Shown: positions 1 through 13,603, counted from the stretch's first letter. The stretch: DNA of 64,000 nt from Limnochorda pilosa (GCF_001544015.1 NZ_AP014924.1:1-64000), one strand, 5' to 3'. Numbers and translations: made by a program. The notes: generated by a model from the sequence alone, not told the origin.

Positions 1-200
1 CCTTCTGCTGTGGAAAAGCTGTGGGTTTCCTGTCGACGCGAAGTGGAAAAGTCGCGGGCTCCGCGGGCAGGACTGCCTCCTCCCCAGGCCGAATTTGAGC
101 CGAGCAGTCCCCGCAGGGGCACCCGCCGTTCGCGTCTGGGTGCCTCGCAAGCTTCCGCACCCGTCTCCCCGACCTGCGAAAGGAGGCTTCGCGCGCCTTC
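1..200. promoter_or_regulatory. dnaA upstream region with DnaA-box-like motifs
   Basis: No gene is visible here. Two sites resemble the reverse complement of the DnaA box TTATCCACA: TGTGGAAAA at 9-17 and GTGGAAAA at 43-50. The stretch probably holds the dnaA promoter and one half of a bipartite origin that continues to the left of the window. No convincing -35/-10 pair was found. The dnaA ribosome binding site AAAGGAGG is at 179-186. Confidence 0.45.
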
Positions 201-1658
201 ATGGCCCACCCGACCGTGGTACACCAGGACGACCTCCAGTCCATCTGGCTCGAGACGCTCTTGGTCTTCCAGCGCCGTCTGGCGCGACCTAGCTTCGAGA
301 CGTGGCTCGGGGAAACGAAGGCCCTTGGCGTGGAGGCCAGCTCGCTGGTCGTCCGCTTCTCGAACGAGTTCGCCCGGGATTGGGTCGCTGCGCGCTACCA
401 GGAGGAGCTCAACGCCATCCTCCAGTCCGTGAGCGGCCGGCCCTGGACGGTCCGCATGGTGGTCGCCGGGTCCACCGGCCAGGAGCGCCCTTCCACCCCC
501 ATGGGCACCGCTGGCCCCCTGGTCGCCGATGCTCCGGCCGAGCGTCCTCCTCGTGCATCGGTGCACGATCGCCTTCGTCCATCCGAGCACGCTCCTTCCC
601 CCGAACCGCCCGCCACCGGCGGCGCGCGCCCCTCCTCGCGCCTCAACCCCAAGTACCGCTTCGAGACCTTTGTCGTGGGGCCGAGCAACGAGTTCGCCCA
701 TGCCGCCGCGCTCGCCGCGTCCGAGGCTCCAGGCGAGGCCTACAATCCCCTCTTCCTCTATGGCGGTGTGGGCCTGGGCAAGACGCACCTCATGCAGGCC
801 ATCGGCCATTACGTTCTGCGGCAGCACCACGACCTGAGCGTGGTCTACGTCTCCTCCGAGACCTTCACCAACGACCTCATCCGTAGCCTCGGGCGGAAGG
901 CCATGGTCGACTTCCGCGCCGTCTACCGCACCGTGGACGTGCTGCTCGTGGACGACATTCAGTTCGTCGCCGGCAAGGAGAGCACTCAGGAAGAGTTCTT
1001 CCATACTTTTAACGCGCTCTACGAGGCGGGTCGCCAGATCGTCATCTCCAGCGACCGCCCCCCCAAGGAGATCCCTACCCTCGAAGAACGCCTGCGCTCC
1101 CGGTTCGAGTGGGGTCTTACCGCCGACATCCAGCCGCCGGACTTCGAGACCCGAACGGCCATCCTTCGCAGGAAGGCCCTCGCCGAAAACCTCCACCTGC
1201 CCGACGAGGTGTTGAACTACATCGCCTCTCAGGTAGACTCGAACATCCGCGAGCTGGAAGGTGCCCTGATCAAGGTGGTCGCCACCGCGTCCCTCCGCTC
1301 ATGCCCCGTCACCCTCGAGGTTGCAGCGGAGGCCTTGAAGGACCTCGTCCGCTCGGCCCAACCGCGCCCCACCACCATCGCGGCGATCCAGAGAGCCGTG
1401 GCAGACTACTTCGGCCTCACCGTCGACGACCTCGTTTCCAAGCGTCGCACCCGCAACGTGACCATGCCGCGCCAGATCGCCATGTTCCTGGCCCGTGAGC
1501 TCACCGACGCCTCCTTGCCGCGCATCGGCGAGGAGTTCGGCGGCCGCGACCACACCACGGTCATCCACGCGTGCGAGAAGATCCGCGCCGAGCAGGGCAT
1601 GGACCCCTCCCTGGCCCGGGCGCTCCAGGAGATTCACGGTCTTGTGGACAAGGTGTGA
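201..1658 (+). CDS. dnaA: Chromosomal replication initiator DnaA
   Basis: DnaA is the AAA+ ATPase that binds DnaA boxes, melts oriC and loads the helicase. The 485-residue protein has the four usual domains. Domain I is residues 1-80 with a WLxxTKxxxxxxxxL-like start, followed by a variable linker to about 150. The AAA+ domain carries Walker A GGVGLGKT at about 188-195 and Walker B VLLVDD at about 247-252. The C-terminal DNA-binding domain has the family signature GGRDHTTV near 447-454. The ATG is preceded by AAAGGAGG, 14 nt upstream, which is slightly long. It opens the conserved dnaA-dnaN-recF-gyrB-gyrA block and is flanked on both sides by DnaA-box-like sites, so autoregulation is likely. 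Confidence 0.98.
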   Translation: MAHPTVVHQDDLQSIWLETLLVFQRRLARPSFETWLGETKALGVEASSLVVRFSNEFARDWVAARYQEELNAILQSVSGRPWTVRMVVAGSTGQERPSTPMGTAGPLVADAPAERPPRASVHDRLRPSEHAPSPEPPATGGARPSSRLNPKYRFETFVVGPSNEFAHAAALAASEAPGEAYNPLFLYGGVGLGKTHLMQAIGHYVLRQHHDLSVVYVSSETFTNDLIRSLGRKAMVDFRAVYRTVDVLLVDDIQFVAGKESTQEEFFHTFNALYEAGRQIVISSDRPPKEIPTLEERLRSRFEWGLTADIQPPDFETRTAILRRKALAENLHLPDEVLNYIASQVDSNIRELEGALIKVVATASLRSCPVTLEVAAEALKDLVRSAQPRPTTIAAIQRAVADYFGLTVDDLVSKRRTRNVTMPRQIAMFLARELTDASLPRIGEEFGGRDHTTVIHACEKIRAEQGMDPSLARALQEIHGLVDKV

Positions 1659-1908
1659 GGACTCTGTGGACGTGCTGTGGACCCGGTGGGGACCGCTCCT
1701 CCCCACACCCCGACGCGCGCCCCGGCCCTGCCCCCGCCTTGGGGACGGGGTGGACGCGCCCCCCCAGGCCATCCTCACACGCCCCACAACCACCATAGCC
1801 TTTGCGTGGGGTGCGAAGCGCCTTATCCCCTGTATCCACATCCCGACGACGACGACTACGACTCAAACTTCATCCATCGATCGATGGGGTCGTAAAGGAG
1901 TGTGACCC
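1643..1908. other. oriC: Candidate oriC (dnaA-dnaN intergenic)
   Basis: This region begins in the last codons of dnaA and runs to dnaN. On the forward strand TGTGGA sites lie at 1643 (TGTGGACAA), 1665 and 1676. In the opposite orientation there are TTATCCCCT at 1823-1831 and GTATCCACA at 1832-1840, the latter matching 8 of 9 DnaA-box positions. Directly after it come six 3-nt units (GAC x4, TAC, GAC) at 1845-1862 and then a less GC-rich stretch to the dnaN ribosome binding site. This order (boxes, triplet repeat, AT-richer DNA) resembles Bacillus-type origins, but the triplets do not match the published DnaA-trio sequence. Position between dnaA and dnaN supports the call. Confidence 0.65.
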
Positions 1909-3087
1909 GTGCAGATCCTTCTCGAACACGAACGGTTCGCCAATGCCCTGGCCTTCGTGGAACGAACGGTGGCCTCCCGGGACACCATCCCCGCCCTCAC
2001 GGGCATCCTCCTGGAAGCCGAGAGCGGCACCGGGCCGGGAGTCCGTCTGACGTCCACGGACCTGGAGATGGGCGCGACCACCCGGGTTGACGCCGAGGTC
2101 GAGACGCCCGGAAGGGTGCTGCTGCCCGGGCGGCTCCTGACGTCCATCGTGCGGCGGCTGCCCGGAGGGGATGTGCGCCTGACCCTGGACGGCACGGACG
2201 GATCAGGCGTCGTCTCGCTCACGTCGGGCAGCAGCCGCTTCCAGATCCGCACCATGGACGCCTCGGACTTCCCCGACATCCCCACGGTGGAAGGGGGACC
2301 TTGGCAGGTCGACGCCAGGGTGCTTCGAGAAGGGATCGAGCGGACCGAGTTCGCCGCGTCGCCCGAGGAGAGCCGGCCGGTCCTGAACGGCGTCCTGCTG
2401 GAGGTGGAGGCTCTGCGCGTCCGCGCCGTGGCCACCGACTCCAGTCGCCTGGCGTACTACGAGATGCCACTCGCCCCACGGGCATCGGCGCCTGCATCCG
2501 ACGGCGAGGGAGGAACCGGCGTCTCCACGTCCTCTTCGCCCCTGCGCGTCCTCGTGCCCAGTCGCTCCCTCGCGGAGGTGATGCGTCTCCTGGCGGGGTT
2601 GGAGGAGCCGGTGACGCTCCGGCTCTCGGAGCACCACCTTTCCTTCGAGACCGGGTCTTTCCTGTTCTTCTCGCGCCTCATCGAGGGTGAGTTCCCTGAT
2701 TACCGCCGGGTCTTCCGCTCCCAGCAGGTGGTGAGCTGCACCGTGGACCGCCAGGCGTTCCTGGATGCACTGGAGAGGGTCTCCCTGGTCAGCCGCAAGG
2801 GCCCGGCGGTCGTTCGGGTGCGCGTCGCGCCCGGGGGGAACCCGGAGCGCCTTGAGCTGGAGAGCCACGGGGCCGAGGCCGGGCAGGCCAGCGAGGCTTT
2901 GCCCGTGGAGGAGACCGAGGGATCCGGCCAGACCGCCTACCAGGCCCGCTACCTCACGGACGTGCTCCGGGTGCTCTCCTGCTCGCACGTGCGCTTCGCC
3001 TACTCCGAAGGAGACCATCCCGGGACGGTAAGACCCTTGGATGAGGAAGGCTACACCTATGTGGTGATGCCGGTCCGGTTACCCTGA
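1909..3087 (+). CDS. dnaN: DNA polymerase III beta subunit (sliding clamp)
   Basis: The beta clamp encircles DNA and tethers polymerase III and other replication and repair proteins. The product is 392 residues, slightly longer than the usual 365-380, and shows three repeated clamp domains. It has the typical start MQILLEHERFANALAFVERT and the C-terminal motif YVVMPVRL, which forms part of the protein-binding pocket. The GTG start is 8 nt after AAAGGAG at 1894-1900. Loops around residues 190-205 and 320-340 are rich in Ser, Gly and Glu and explain the extra length. It follows dnaA across the candidate origin and is very probably cotranscribed with the S4 protein and recF. Confidence 0.97.
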   Translation: MQILLEHERFANALAFVERTVASRDTIPALTGILLEAESGTGPGVRLTSTDLEMGATTRVDAEVETPGRVLLPGRLLTSIVRRLPGGDVRLTLDGTDGSGVVSLTSGSSRFQIRTMDASDFPDIPTVEGGPWQVDARVLREGIERTEFAASPEESRPVLNGVLLEVEALRVRAVATDSSRLAYYEMPLAPRASAPASDGEGGTGVSTSSSPLRVLVPSRSLAEVMRLLAGLEEPVTLRLSEHHLSFETGSFLFFSRLIEGEFPDYRRVFRSQQVVSCTVDRQAFLDALERVSLVSRKGPAVVRVRVAPGGNPERLELESHGAEAGQASEALPVEETEGSGQTAYQARYLTDVLRVLSCSHVRFAYSEGDHPGTVRPLDEEGYTYVVMPVRLP

Positions 3088-3108
3088 GAGGAGCCGGGCG
3101 CAGGACGG

Positions 3109-3345
3109 GTGGATGCGGTGGGCGGGAGGCCGGGTCCTCTGACGACCGTGCGGCTGCGGGAAGAACCGATCACCCTGGGGCAGCTCCTCAAGCTGGCCGG
3201 GCTCGTCTCCACGGGCGGGGCGGCCAAGGAGCTGCTGCAGCGGGGCGTCGTGCAGGTGGACGGGCAGGTGGAGACGCGCCGGGGCCGCAAGCTGGTGCGG
3301 GGACAGGAGGTGGACGTGGAAGGAAGGCGAATCCGCCTGGAGTAG
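3109..3345 (+). CDS. yaaA: S4-domain RNA-binding protein YaaA/RlbA
   Basis: Small protein (78 residues from the GTG chosen here) with one S4 RNA-binding domain. The segment TLGQLLKLAGLVSTGGAAKE followed by the VQVDGQVETRRGRKLV turn is characteristic of this domain. Its position between dnaN and recF is the same as yaaA in Bacillus subtilis. The exact function is not settled; ribosome assembly has been proposed for the family. The ribosome binding site GAGAGGAG at 3086-3093 is about 15 nt before the chosen GTG, so a start a few codons later is possible. The 21-nt gap from dnaN suggests one transcript. Confidence 0.85.
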   Translation: MDAVGGRPGPLTTVRLREEPITLGQLLKLAGLVSTGGAAKELLQRGVVQVDGQVETRRGRKLVRGQEVDVEGRRIRLE

Positions 3346-3379
3346 CGAGCACCCTGGCAGATCGCGGTGAGGTGGCGCG

Positions 3380-4504
3380 GTGCAGATCCACGCGCTCGAG
3401 CTGACGTCCTTCCGGAACTACGGGCACCTCAGCCTGCCCTTGGCCGGCAAACTGCACCTCTTCCTCGGAGGGAACGGCCAGGGAAAGACGAACCTGCTGG
3501 AAGCCGTCTACCTGGTGGCCACCGGGCGCTCCATGAGGGCCGGCCGGGACGAGGAGATGATCGCTTGGGGCTCGCCGGAGGCACGGGTCCGGTTGGATGC
3601 CGAGAGCCTGCGGGGCCGGTACGATCTGCGCGTCGACCTCTCCCGGCGCGGCAAGAGGGTGTACGTGAACGGAAGCTGGGTTCGGCGCCTGGGAGACCTG
3701 CTGGAGTACTTCAGCGCGGTGCTCTTCGTGCCAGACGACCTCGGCCTCGTCAAGGGTGGACCCGAGGCGCGGCGGCGCTTCCTTGATGCTCAACTGGTTC
3801 AGGCCCTCCCCGCCTACCGGGAGGCCTTCACCTCCTTCCACCGGGTGCTCAAGCAACGGAATCGCCTGCTCGAGCAGATCGCCTCGGGAGCCCGGTCGCC
3901 GGCGGGCCTCGACGAGTGGGACGACTCCTTCGTCGAGCACGCGGCGGCGGTGATCCAGCGGCGGGCGGAGGCGGTCTCCACCCTCTCACCGCTGGCAGCT
4001 GAGGCCCACGGGAAGGTCGCGGGCAGGAAGGCGTTGACCCTCCGCTACCGGCCCTACTACATGGATGAAGGAGCACCGGACGAGGTCGGCTCGCCCGAGG
4101 AGATCCGGGCACAGGTGGAAGCGAGCCTGGAGCGGGTGCGACCCATGGAGATGCGGCGGGGCAGCAGCCTGGTGGGGCCGCAGCGTGACGATCTCGAGAT
4201 CGCCCTGGACGGGCGCCCCGCCCGGCTGTATGCTTCCCAGGGCGAGCAGAGGACCGTGGTTCTGGCCTGCAAGGTGGCGGAGCTGGAGTTGGTGGCGGGC
4301 TACCTGGGAGAGTATCCCGTCCTCCTGCTGGACGACGTGCTCTCCGAGCTCGATCCGGCCAGGCAAGCCGCTTTCGTGGACGTGGCCATCGGGCGCACCC
4401 AGACGCTGGTGACCAGCACCGAGGCGAGCGGCCTCCCGGTGGACCTGCGGAGGAGCGGGCGCAGCTACCGCGTCCGGGAGGGCCAGGTCAGCCCGGAGGC
4501 GTGA
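3380..4504 (+). CDS. recF: DNA replication and repair protein RecF
   Basis: RecF is an SMC-like ATPase that, with RecO and RecR, helps load RecA at single-strand gaps. The 374-residue product has normal length. It starts with the family signature MQIHALELTSFRNYG, has Walker A GGNGQGKT at residues 30-37, and a combined Walker B/signature LLLDDVLSELD at about 315-325. The ABC-type signature region ASQGEQRT precedes it. GTG start, 34 nt after the S4 gene. Its stop overlaps the earliest possible in-frame start of the next gene, consistent with translational coupling. Confidence 0.96.
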   Translation: MQIHALELTSFRNYGHLSLPLAGKLHLFLGGNGQGKTNLLEAVYLVATGRSMRAGRDEEMIAWGSPEARVRLDAESLRGRYDLRVDLSRRGKRVYVNGSWVRRLGDLLEYFSAVLFVPDDLGLVKGGPEARRRFLDAQLVQALPAYREAFTSFHRVLKQRNRLLEQIASGARSPAGLDEWDDSFVEHAAAVIQRRAEAVSTLSPLAAEAHGKVAGRKALTLRYRPYYMDEGAPDEVGSPEEIRAQVEASLERVRPMEMRRGSSLVGPQRDDLEIALDGRPARLYASQGEQRTVVLACKVAELELVAGYLGEYPVLLLDDVLSELDPARQAAFVDVAIGRTQTLVTSTEASGLPVDLRRSGRSYRVREGQVSPEA

Positions 4505-4545
4505 GGACCGGATCAGAAGGACTGGACAGCGGGGGGCGACGGTGC

Positions 4546-4797
4546 ATGTACCTGCACTTGGGCGGAGACAGGCTCGTTCTGCTATCCCAGGTCGTCGCGA
4601 TCATGGAGGCGGGATCCAGCGCCATGCGCGCCTACGCTGCACGGGCGGAGGCGGAGGGCAAGCTCGATCCCTGCCGCGACGGCCAGGTCCACGCATACGT
4701 GGTCACCCGCGACCGCGTCTACGCCTCGGCCATCTCCGCCGCGACCCTTCAACGGCGAGCCGTCCTCGCCGGCAGGGGGCTCCTGAACGAAGGGTAG
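4546..4797 (+). CDS. remB: RemB-like DUF370 regulator
   Basis: This 83-residue protein belongs to the DUF370/RemA-RemB family, whose best-known member RemA is a DNA-binding activator of biofilm matrix genes in Bacillus. The family start MYLHLGGDRLVLLSQVVAIM is intact. The open frame extends 15 codons upstream, but homologs begin at this ATG, so the shorter start is chosen. A G-rich stretch at 4531-4537 could serve for ribosome binding. Position between recF and gyrB matches yaaB/remB of B. subtilis. Whether it regulates matrix genes in this organism is unknown. Confidence 0.85.
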   Translation: MYLHLGGDRLVLLSQVVAIMEAGSSAMRAYAARAEAEGKLDPCRDGQVHAYVVTRDRVYASAISAATLQRRAVLAGRGLLNEG

Positions 4798-4815
4798 CGG
4801 AGCGTGCCCCCGTCT

Positions 4816-4844
4816 TTGATCGATCTGGCCGTGCATGGTAGAAT
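4816..4844 (+). promoter_or_regulatory. gyrB promoter
   Basis: TTGATC at 4816-4821 and TAGAAT at 4839-4844 are separated by 17 nt. A TG one base before the -10 makes it an extended -10 promoter. It lies 86 nt before the gyrB start and directly after remB. Confidence 0.7.
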
Positions 4845-4848
4845 ATGA

Positions 4849-8394
<3,546 letters not shown>

Positions 8395-8481
8395 CCTACC
8401 CTGCGGGCGGGCTTTCGGGGCGCCTGTCATGCCGGTAGCCGCGAGTCCCGCGGCCGCCGGCCGTGGAAAGGACGATGAACC

Positions 8482-10947
8482 GTGGCCGTGAACGAAGGCG
8501 GGGGCCGGATCCTTCCCATCGACGTCGAGAAGGAGATGCGCCGGTCGTACCTGGATTACGCGATGAGCGTCATCGTCGACCGGGCGCTGCCCGACGTGCG
8601 CGACGGGCTCAAGCCCGTGCAGCGGCGGATCCTCTACGCGATGATGGAGCTGGGGCTGCGGCCCGACCAGCCCCACCGCAAGTCGGCCAGGATCACCGGC
8701 GACGTCATGGGGAAGTACCATCCCCACGGGGACGCGGCCATCTACGACGCGATGGTGCGCATGGCCCAGGACTTCAGTTTCCGGTACCCCCTGGTGGACG
8801 GGCACGGCAACTTCGGCAGCGTCGATGGAGACCCGCCTGCACACATGCGGTACACGGAGGCGCGGCTCTCGCCGGTGGCCCTGGAGATGCTGCGGGACAT
8901 CGACAAGGAGACCGTCGACTTTGGCCCCAACTTCGACGGCAACGAGGAGCAACCGGCGGTCCTCCCGGCCAGGTTTCCCAACCTCCTCGTCAACGGTGCG
9001 GCCGGCATCGCCGTGGGTATGGCCACCAACATCCCGCCGCACAACCTGGGCGAGGTCGTCGACGCGCTGGTGCGTCTCATCGACAAGCCCGACACCCCCG
9101 CGGAGGATCTGTTCAAGATCGTCAAGGGTCCTGACTTCCCCACGGGCGCGCTGATCCTCGGGAGGGACGCGATCCGGCAGGCGTACCTCACCGGGCGCGG
9201 CCACATCCGGGTGCGGGCCAAGACCGAGATCGAAGAGATGGACCGGGGCCGCTACCGGATCGTGGTGCACGAGATCCCCTACATGGTGAACAAGGCGCAA
9301 CTCATCGAGCGCATCGCCGCCCTGGCGCGGGAGAAACGGGTGGAGGGCATCACCGACCTGAGGGATGAGTCGGACCGGTCGGGCATGCGCATCGCCATCG
9401 AGCTCCGGCGCGACGCCAACCCCCGGGTGGTGCTCAACCAGCTCCTCAAGCACTCCCAGCTCGAGGAGACCTTCGGCGCCATCATGATCGCCTTGGTGGA
9501 CGGCGAGCCGCGCGTGCTCACCCTGCGGGAGATGCTCACGGAGTACCTGAAGCACCAGCGCCAGGTGGTGGAGCGGCGCACCCGTTACGAGCTCCGGAAA
9601 GCCGAGGAGCGCGCCCACATCCTCGAAGGCCTCCGCATCGCCCTGGCCCACCTGGACGAGATCATCCGCCTGATCCGGCGGGCGCCCGACGAGCCCACCG
9701 CCAAGCAGCAGCTCATGGAGCGCTACGGGCTCAGCGATCGCCAGGCCCAGGCGATCCTGGAGATGCAGCTCCGCCGCCTGACCAACCTCGAGCGGGAGAA
9801 GATCGAGCAGGAGTACCAGGAGCTGGTCAAGCGGATCGCCGACCTGAAGGCCATCCTGGCCGACGAAGGCAAGCTTTTCGGAGTCATTCGGACGGAGCTT
9901 CAGGAAGTGCGCGGGCGCTTCGCCGACCCGCGCCGCACCCAGATCGTGGCCGACGAGCCCGAGCTGGAGACCGAAGACCTCATCGCCGAGCAACAGGTGG
10001 TGGTTACCCTCACCCGCCTCGGCTACGTGAAGCGTCTACCGGTGGACACCTACAGGGCCCAGCGGCGGGGCGGCCGAGGGATCACCGCCGTGCACGCCAA
10101 GGAGGGCGACTTCGTGGAGCGGCTCTTCGTGGCCTCCACCCACTCCTACGTCCTCTTCTTCACCAACCGAGGCCGCGTCTACCGGGTGCGGGCGCACGAG
10201 ATCCCCGAAGGCAGCCGCACCGCGCGGGGCACGGCGGCCGTGAACGTGGTGCCCCTGCAGCCTGAAGAGCAGGTGACCGCCACCATCGCCATCCGGGAGT
10301 ACGACGAGGGCCACCACCTGGTCATGGTCACCCGCAAGGGGACTGTCAAGAAGACCGTCCTCTCCGAGTTCGACACACCCCGGAACGGGATCATCTGCAT
10401 CACCCTGGATGAGGACGACGACCTGGTGGACGTCCTCCTCACCGACGGAAGCCGTGAGCTGGTCCTCGTCACCGCTCACGGCCAGGCGATCCGCTTCCCC
10501 GAGGAGGATGTTCGCCCCATGGGCCGGGCCGCCCGGGGGGTGCGCGGCATCCGGTTGGAGCCCGGCGATCGGGTGGTCAGCGCCGGAGAGGTGCAGGCCG
10601 GGAGCGAGCTGCTGGTGGTCACCGCCAACGGCTACGGGAAGCGCACGGCCCTGGACCAGTATCGCCGCACGGCCCGGGGCGGCAAGGGGATCCGGACCCT
10701 GAACCTGACCGACAAGACCGGCGAAGTCATCGATGCCCGGGTGGTGCGCCCCGAGGAAGAGGCGATGCTCATCAGCTCCCGGGGCGTGATGATCCGGATC
10801 TCGGTCGGCGAGGTCTCGGTGCAGGGCCGCATCACCCAGGGGGTGCGCCTCATGCGCCTTGCCGAGGGCGAGCAGGTGGTGGCGGCGGGCACCCTCATCG
10901 GCGCCCGGGCGCAGGAGATTCCTGAGCTGGAGGGCGACGAGGGCTAG
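8482..10947 (+). CDS. gyrA: DNA gyrase subunit A
   Basis: GyrA is the breakage-reunion subunit of gyrase. The 821-residue product has the winged-helix region [22 protein letters not shown] near the start, with the catalytic tyrosine at Tyr124 in MRYTEARLS. The tower and coiled-coil follow, then the C-terminal beta-pinwheel with the GyrA box QRRGGRG at 527-533. The GyrA box marks a true gyrase rather than topoisomerase IV. The GTG start is preceded by GGAAAGGA at 8465-8472. It lies 87 nt downstream of gyrB. No intein is present in this gene, although GyrA is a known intein host in mycobacteria. Confidence 0.97.
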   Translation: MAVNEGGGRILPIDVEKEMRRSYLDYAMSVIVDRALPDVRDGLKPVQRRILYAMMELGLRPDQPHRKSARITGDVMGKYHPHGDAAIYDAMVRMAQDFSFRYPLVDGHGNFGSVDGDPPAHMRYTEARLSPVALEMLRDIDKETVDFGPNFDGNEEQPAVLPARFPNLLVNGAAGIAVGMATNIPPHNLGEVVDALVRLIDKPDTPAEDLFKIVKGPDFPTGALILGRDAIRQAYLTGRGHIRVRAKTEIEEMDRGRYRIVVHEIPYMVNKAQLIERIAALAREKRVEGITDLRDESDRSGMRIAIELRRDANPRVVLNQLLKHSQLEETFGAIMIALVDGEPRVLTLREMLTEYLKHQRQVVERRTRYELRKAEERAHILEGLRIALAHLDEIIRLIRRAPDEPTAKQQLMERYGLSDRQAQAILEMQLRRLTNLEREKIEQEYQELVKRIADLKAILADEGKLFGVIRTELQEVRGRFADPRRTQIVADEPELETEDLIAEQQVVVTLTRLGYVKRLPVDTYRAQRRGGRGITAVHAKEGDFVERLFVASTHSYVLFFTNRGRVYRVRAHEIPEGSRTARGTAAVNVVPLQPEEQVTATIAIREYDEGHHLVMVTRKGTVKKTVLSEFDTPRNGIICITLDEDDDLVDVLLTDGSRELVLVTAHGQAIRFPEEDVRPMGRAARGVRGIRLEPGDRVVSAGEVQAGSELLVVTANGYGKRTALDQYRRTARGGKGIRTLNLTDKTGEVIDARVVRPEEEAMLISSRGVMIRISVGEVSVQGRITQGVRLMRLAEGEQVVAAGTLIGARAQEIPELEGDEG

Positions 10948-11042
10948 GGGCCAGCCGTCGGGCAGGGCCCGGCCCGTGCAGAGCGAGCGGAGACCGGACC
11001 AACTGGCCCGAGCGCTCGCCGGCCCGACCTTCCGCCCCCTCG

Positions 11043-11072
11043 TTGACCCTTCTCCGGCGCGCGTGCTAGAAT
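11043..11072 (+). promoter_or_regulatory. tRNA-Ala promoter
   Basis: TTGACC at 11043-11048 and TAGAAT at 11067-11072 are separated by 18 nt, with an extended -10 TG at 11064-11065. The tRNA starts 33 nt after the -10. Confidence 0.75.
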
Positions 11073-11105
11073 GGGCGCGCCGTCAGGCTTCAGCGGCGGC
11101 GGCCT

Positions 11106-11181
11106 GGGGATGTAGCTCAGCTGGGAGAGCGCCTGCTTTGCACGCAGGAGGTCGGCGGTTCGAGCCCGCTCATCTCCACCA
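11106..11181 (+). tRNA. tRNA-Ala (anticodon TGC)
   Basis: A 76-nt cloverleaf with encoded CCA. The acceptor stem pairs GGGGATG with CATCTCC (one G-U), D-arm GTAGCTCAGCTGGGAGAGC, and anticodon stem CCTGC/GCAGG enclosing TTTGCAC. The T-arm contains GGTTCGAGCCC with normal pairing. The next gene (11289) may be read from the same promoter. Confidence 0.96.
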
Positions 11182-11288
11182 ATCCGAGGCATGGACACGC
11201 AGCGCTCGACCACGGGTCGGGCGCTTGCCCTTCCAGGAAGGGCCGTGCCAGGAGAGAAAGAGAAGGAGAAGGAGAAGGGGGGAGACCC

Positions 11289-11786
11289 GTGGAGCCCCGT
11301 GTCGAACGGGCGCTACGGGAACTGTCGGGCGTGCTGGCCGAATCGGACGTGGTGGCCCGGGCCCGCAAAGCGCGGGAGGACGTCCAGGGCCGGGAAGCGG
11401 CCCGCATCATGCTGCGGGACCTGGAGAACCTGCAGGGGGAGATCCTGCGACGGGCGGGGCAGGGAGAGCAGGTCCCTCAGGAGCTTGAGTCCCGCTATCG
11501 CCAGGTGGCCGAGTACGCCTCTTACAATCCGTATGTTCGCGAGCTGCTGCAGGCTGAGTCCGAGCTCGCCCAGACGCTGGACGAGATCCAACGGGAGCTC
11601 CTCCGAGCGGCAGGGCTGACCCCGCCGGCGGAGGAGCAGGGAGAGACGCCTTCGCGCCCCGAACCCGGCGCACCCAGCTCGCGGGAGGGAACGCCCGCGG
11701 AGCCGGGCCAGGCCCAGGAGCCGCAGGGGCCCAAGGTCGATGCCGTCCGGAGCAAGCTGTGGGTGCCTGGCCAGGGACGGCCGTGA
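11289..11786 (+). CDS. YlbF/YmcA family protein
   Basis: 165-residue protein. Residues 1-110 form the all-helical YlbF/YmcA (DUF964) domain, recognisable from the pattern of alternating Leu/Ala heptads and the segment [23 protein letters not shown]. In B. subtilis, YlbF, YmcA and YaaT form a complex that binds RNase Y and affects mRNA maturation and competence. The last 55 residues are Pro/Glu/Gly rich and probably disordered, an extension not present in the short Bacillus proteins. The GTG start sits 4 nt after GGGGGGAG. It lies between tRNA-Ala and asnS; asnS follows after 43 nt, so cotranscription is likely. Confidence 0.75.
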   Translation: MEPRVERALRELSGVLAESDVVARARKAREDVQGREAARIMLRDLENLQGEILRRAGQGEQVPQELESRYRQVAEYASYNPYVRELLQAESELAQTLDEIQRELLRAAGLTPPAEEQGETPSRPEPGAPSSREGTPAEPGQAQEPQGPKVDAVRSKLWVPGQGRP

Positions 11787-11829
11787 ACGAGGGCACGATG
11801 GGACGCGAGCGGCAAGGAGGCGGGAGACG

Positions 11830-13134
11830 GTGGCCGACGACTCGGTCGTACGGACCCGGGTCGAGGATCTGGGATCCCACGTGGGCCAACAGGTGGAGCT
11901 GAGGGGCTGGCTTTACAACAAGCGCTCGTCCGGGAAGCTGCTCTTCCTTCAGATCCGCGACGGGAGCGGGATCGTGCAGGGCGTGGTCTACCGGCCCGAC
12001 GCTCCGGGACTCTTCGCGCTCGGCGACCGACTGGGCCAGGAGAGCTCGCTGGTGGTTCGAGGAGCGGTGAAGGCCGACCCCCGGGCGCCCGGTGGCTACG
12101 AGCTGTCCCTGACTGATCTGCGTGTCCTCCAGGAGACCCAGGAGTACCCCATCGCGCCCAAGGAGCATGGGGTGGAGTTCCTGATGGACCACCGGCACCT
12201 GTGGCTACGCTCGCGGCGGCAGCACGCGATCTTGCGGGTGCGGGCGGAGGTGATTCGGGCCACCCGGTCGTTCCTCGACGAGACCGGCTTCGTCCTGGTG
12301 GACGCGCCCATCCTCACGCCCCTTTCGGTCGAAGGGACCACCACGCTCTTCGAGACCGACTACTTCGACGAGAAGGCCTACCTGACCCAGAGCGGCCAGC
12401 TCTACGCCGAAGCTGCCGCCATGGCCTTCGGGCGGGTCTACACCTTCGGCCCCACCTTCCGGGCCGAGAAGTCCAAGACGCGCCGCCACCTGATGGAGTT
12501 CTGGATGGTGGAACCCGAGGCGGCCTTCATGGAACACCAGGAGAACATGGCCCTGCAGGAGCGCCTGGTCAGCGCGGTGGTAGCCCAGGTGCTCGAGCGC
12601 CGGCGCCCGGAGCTGGAGGTGCTGGAGCGCGACACGGCGGCCCTGGAGCGGGTGAAGCCCCCCTTCCCGCGCCTGACCTACGACGAAGCGGTCGCCATCC
12701 TCAAGGAGAGGCCCGAGGGCTTCGAGTGGGGAGAGGACTTCGGGGCCCCGGAGGAGACGGAGCTCGCCAGCCGTTTCGATCGCCCTGTCTTCATCGAGCG
12801 GTATCCTCAGCGGTGCAAGGCGTTCTACATGCAGCCCGACCCGGAGCGGCCCGACGTGGTCCTCTGTGACGACCTCCTGGCTCCCGAGGGGTACGGGGAG
12901 ATCATCGGAGGCGGCCAGCGCATCCACGACCCGGTGCTGATGGAAGAGAGGCTGCGCGCGGCCGGTTTACCTCTGGACCGCTACGGATGGTACCTGGACC
13001 TGCGCCGCTACGGCAGCGTTCCGCACGCGGGCTTCGGAATGGGCATCGAGCGGGTGGTGGCCTGGGTCTGTGGCCTTCCCCACGTCCGGGAGACGATCCC
13101 CTTCCCCCGCATGCTGAACCGGCTGACGCCGTAG
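11830..13134 (+). CDS. asnS: Asparaginyl-tRNA synthetase
   Basis: AsnRS attaches asparagine to tRNA-Asn. The 434-residue protein has an N-terminal OB-fold anticodon-binding domain ([28 protein letters not shown]) and a class II catalytic core. Motif 2 begins at [19 protein letters not shown] and motif 3 is [12 protein letters not shown] near the end. AspRS-specific insertions are absent and length fits AsnRS. The open frame continues 30 codons upstream into the ylbF-like gene. The GTG at 11830, 9 nt after a strong AAGGAGG, is the real start. No T-box leader precedes it. Confidence 0.93.
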   Translation: MADDSVVRTRVEDLGSHVGQQVELRGWLYNKRSSGKLLFLQIRDGSGIVQGVVYRPDAPGLFALGDRLGQESSLVVRGAVKADPRAPGGYELSLTDLRVLQETQEYPIAPKEHGVEFLMDHRHLWLRSRRQHAILRVRAEVIRATRSFLDETGFVLVDAPILTPLSVEGTTTLFETDYFDEKAYLTQSGQLYAEAAAMAFGRVYTFGPTFRAEKSKTRRHLMEFWMVEPEAAFMEHQENMALQERLVSAVVAQVLERRRPELEVLERDTAALERVKPPFPRLTYDEAVAILKERPEGFEWGEDFGAPEETELASRFDRPVFIERYPQRCKAFYMQPDPERPDVVLCDDLLAPEGYGEIIGGGQRIHDPVLMEERLRAAGLPLDRYGWYLDLRRYGSVPHAGFGMGIERVVAWVCGLPHVRETIPFPRMLNRLTP

Positions 13135-13244
13135 ACACTCGGTGTTCGCACGCCGATTTCCCGGGAAGCGACGCCGGGAGAGGGCGGGCACGGTGGCGAT
13201 GGTCCTCCATGGCGGCGGTGCGGCGTGGGAGGAGGATGCAGGGG

Positions 13245-13511
13245 CTACCTCACCCCCAGCAGGATCAACGCGACGCCACACGCAATGATCCCGAGGCGTG
13301 TCCACGGGAGCTGCGCCGAGAGACCGGCCAAGCCCAGAACGCTGACGAGGACGAGCACGCTCGGCCCCACCATCCCTAGGAGCCCGTTGATGCGCATGGC
13401 CTGGTCCACCCGGCCGAAGCGGACCATGAGATAGGCGGCGGTGATCTCGATGGACGCGGAGAGAACCCGAAGAAGCGCCATGGCCCTTACGATCTTGGCC
13501 TCCTCTGGCAC
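13245..13511 (-). CDS. YqhV-like DUF2619 membrane protein
   Basis: An 88-residue membrane protein on the strand opposite to its neighbours. It has two hydrophobic segments after an amphipathic start, with the sequence [23 protein letters not shown] followed by [21 protein letters not shown]. That pattern matches YqhV (DUF2619) of spore-forming Firmicutes, a small protein of unknown role often near spoIIIA genes. Here spoIIIA genes are not adjacent. The GTG start at 13511 gives a family-like N-terminus. The alternative is the ATG ten codons later; neither has a clear ribosome binding site. The open frame extends far upstream in low-quality sequence that is not believed. Confidence 0.65.
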   Translation of the reverse strand: MPEEAKIVRAMALLRVLSASIEITAAYLMVRFGRVDQAMRINGLLGMVGPSVLVLVSVLGLAGLSAQLPWTRLGIIACGVALILLGVR

Positions 13512-13603
13512 CTTCCCACCCCCGCACGCGACCTGGGTTCCATGAGCGTCCGGAGCTACCGTACGCCAGAGGGTCTCACGCGCAGAACCGCGCGGCCGGC
13601 TGC

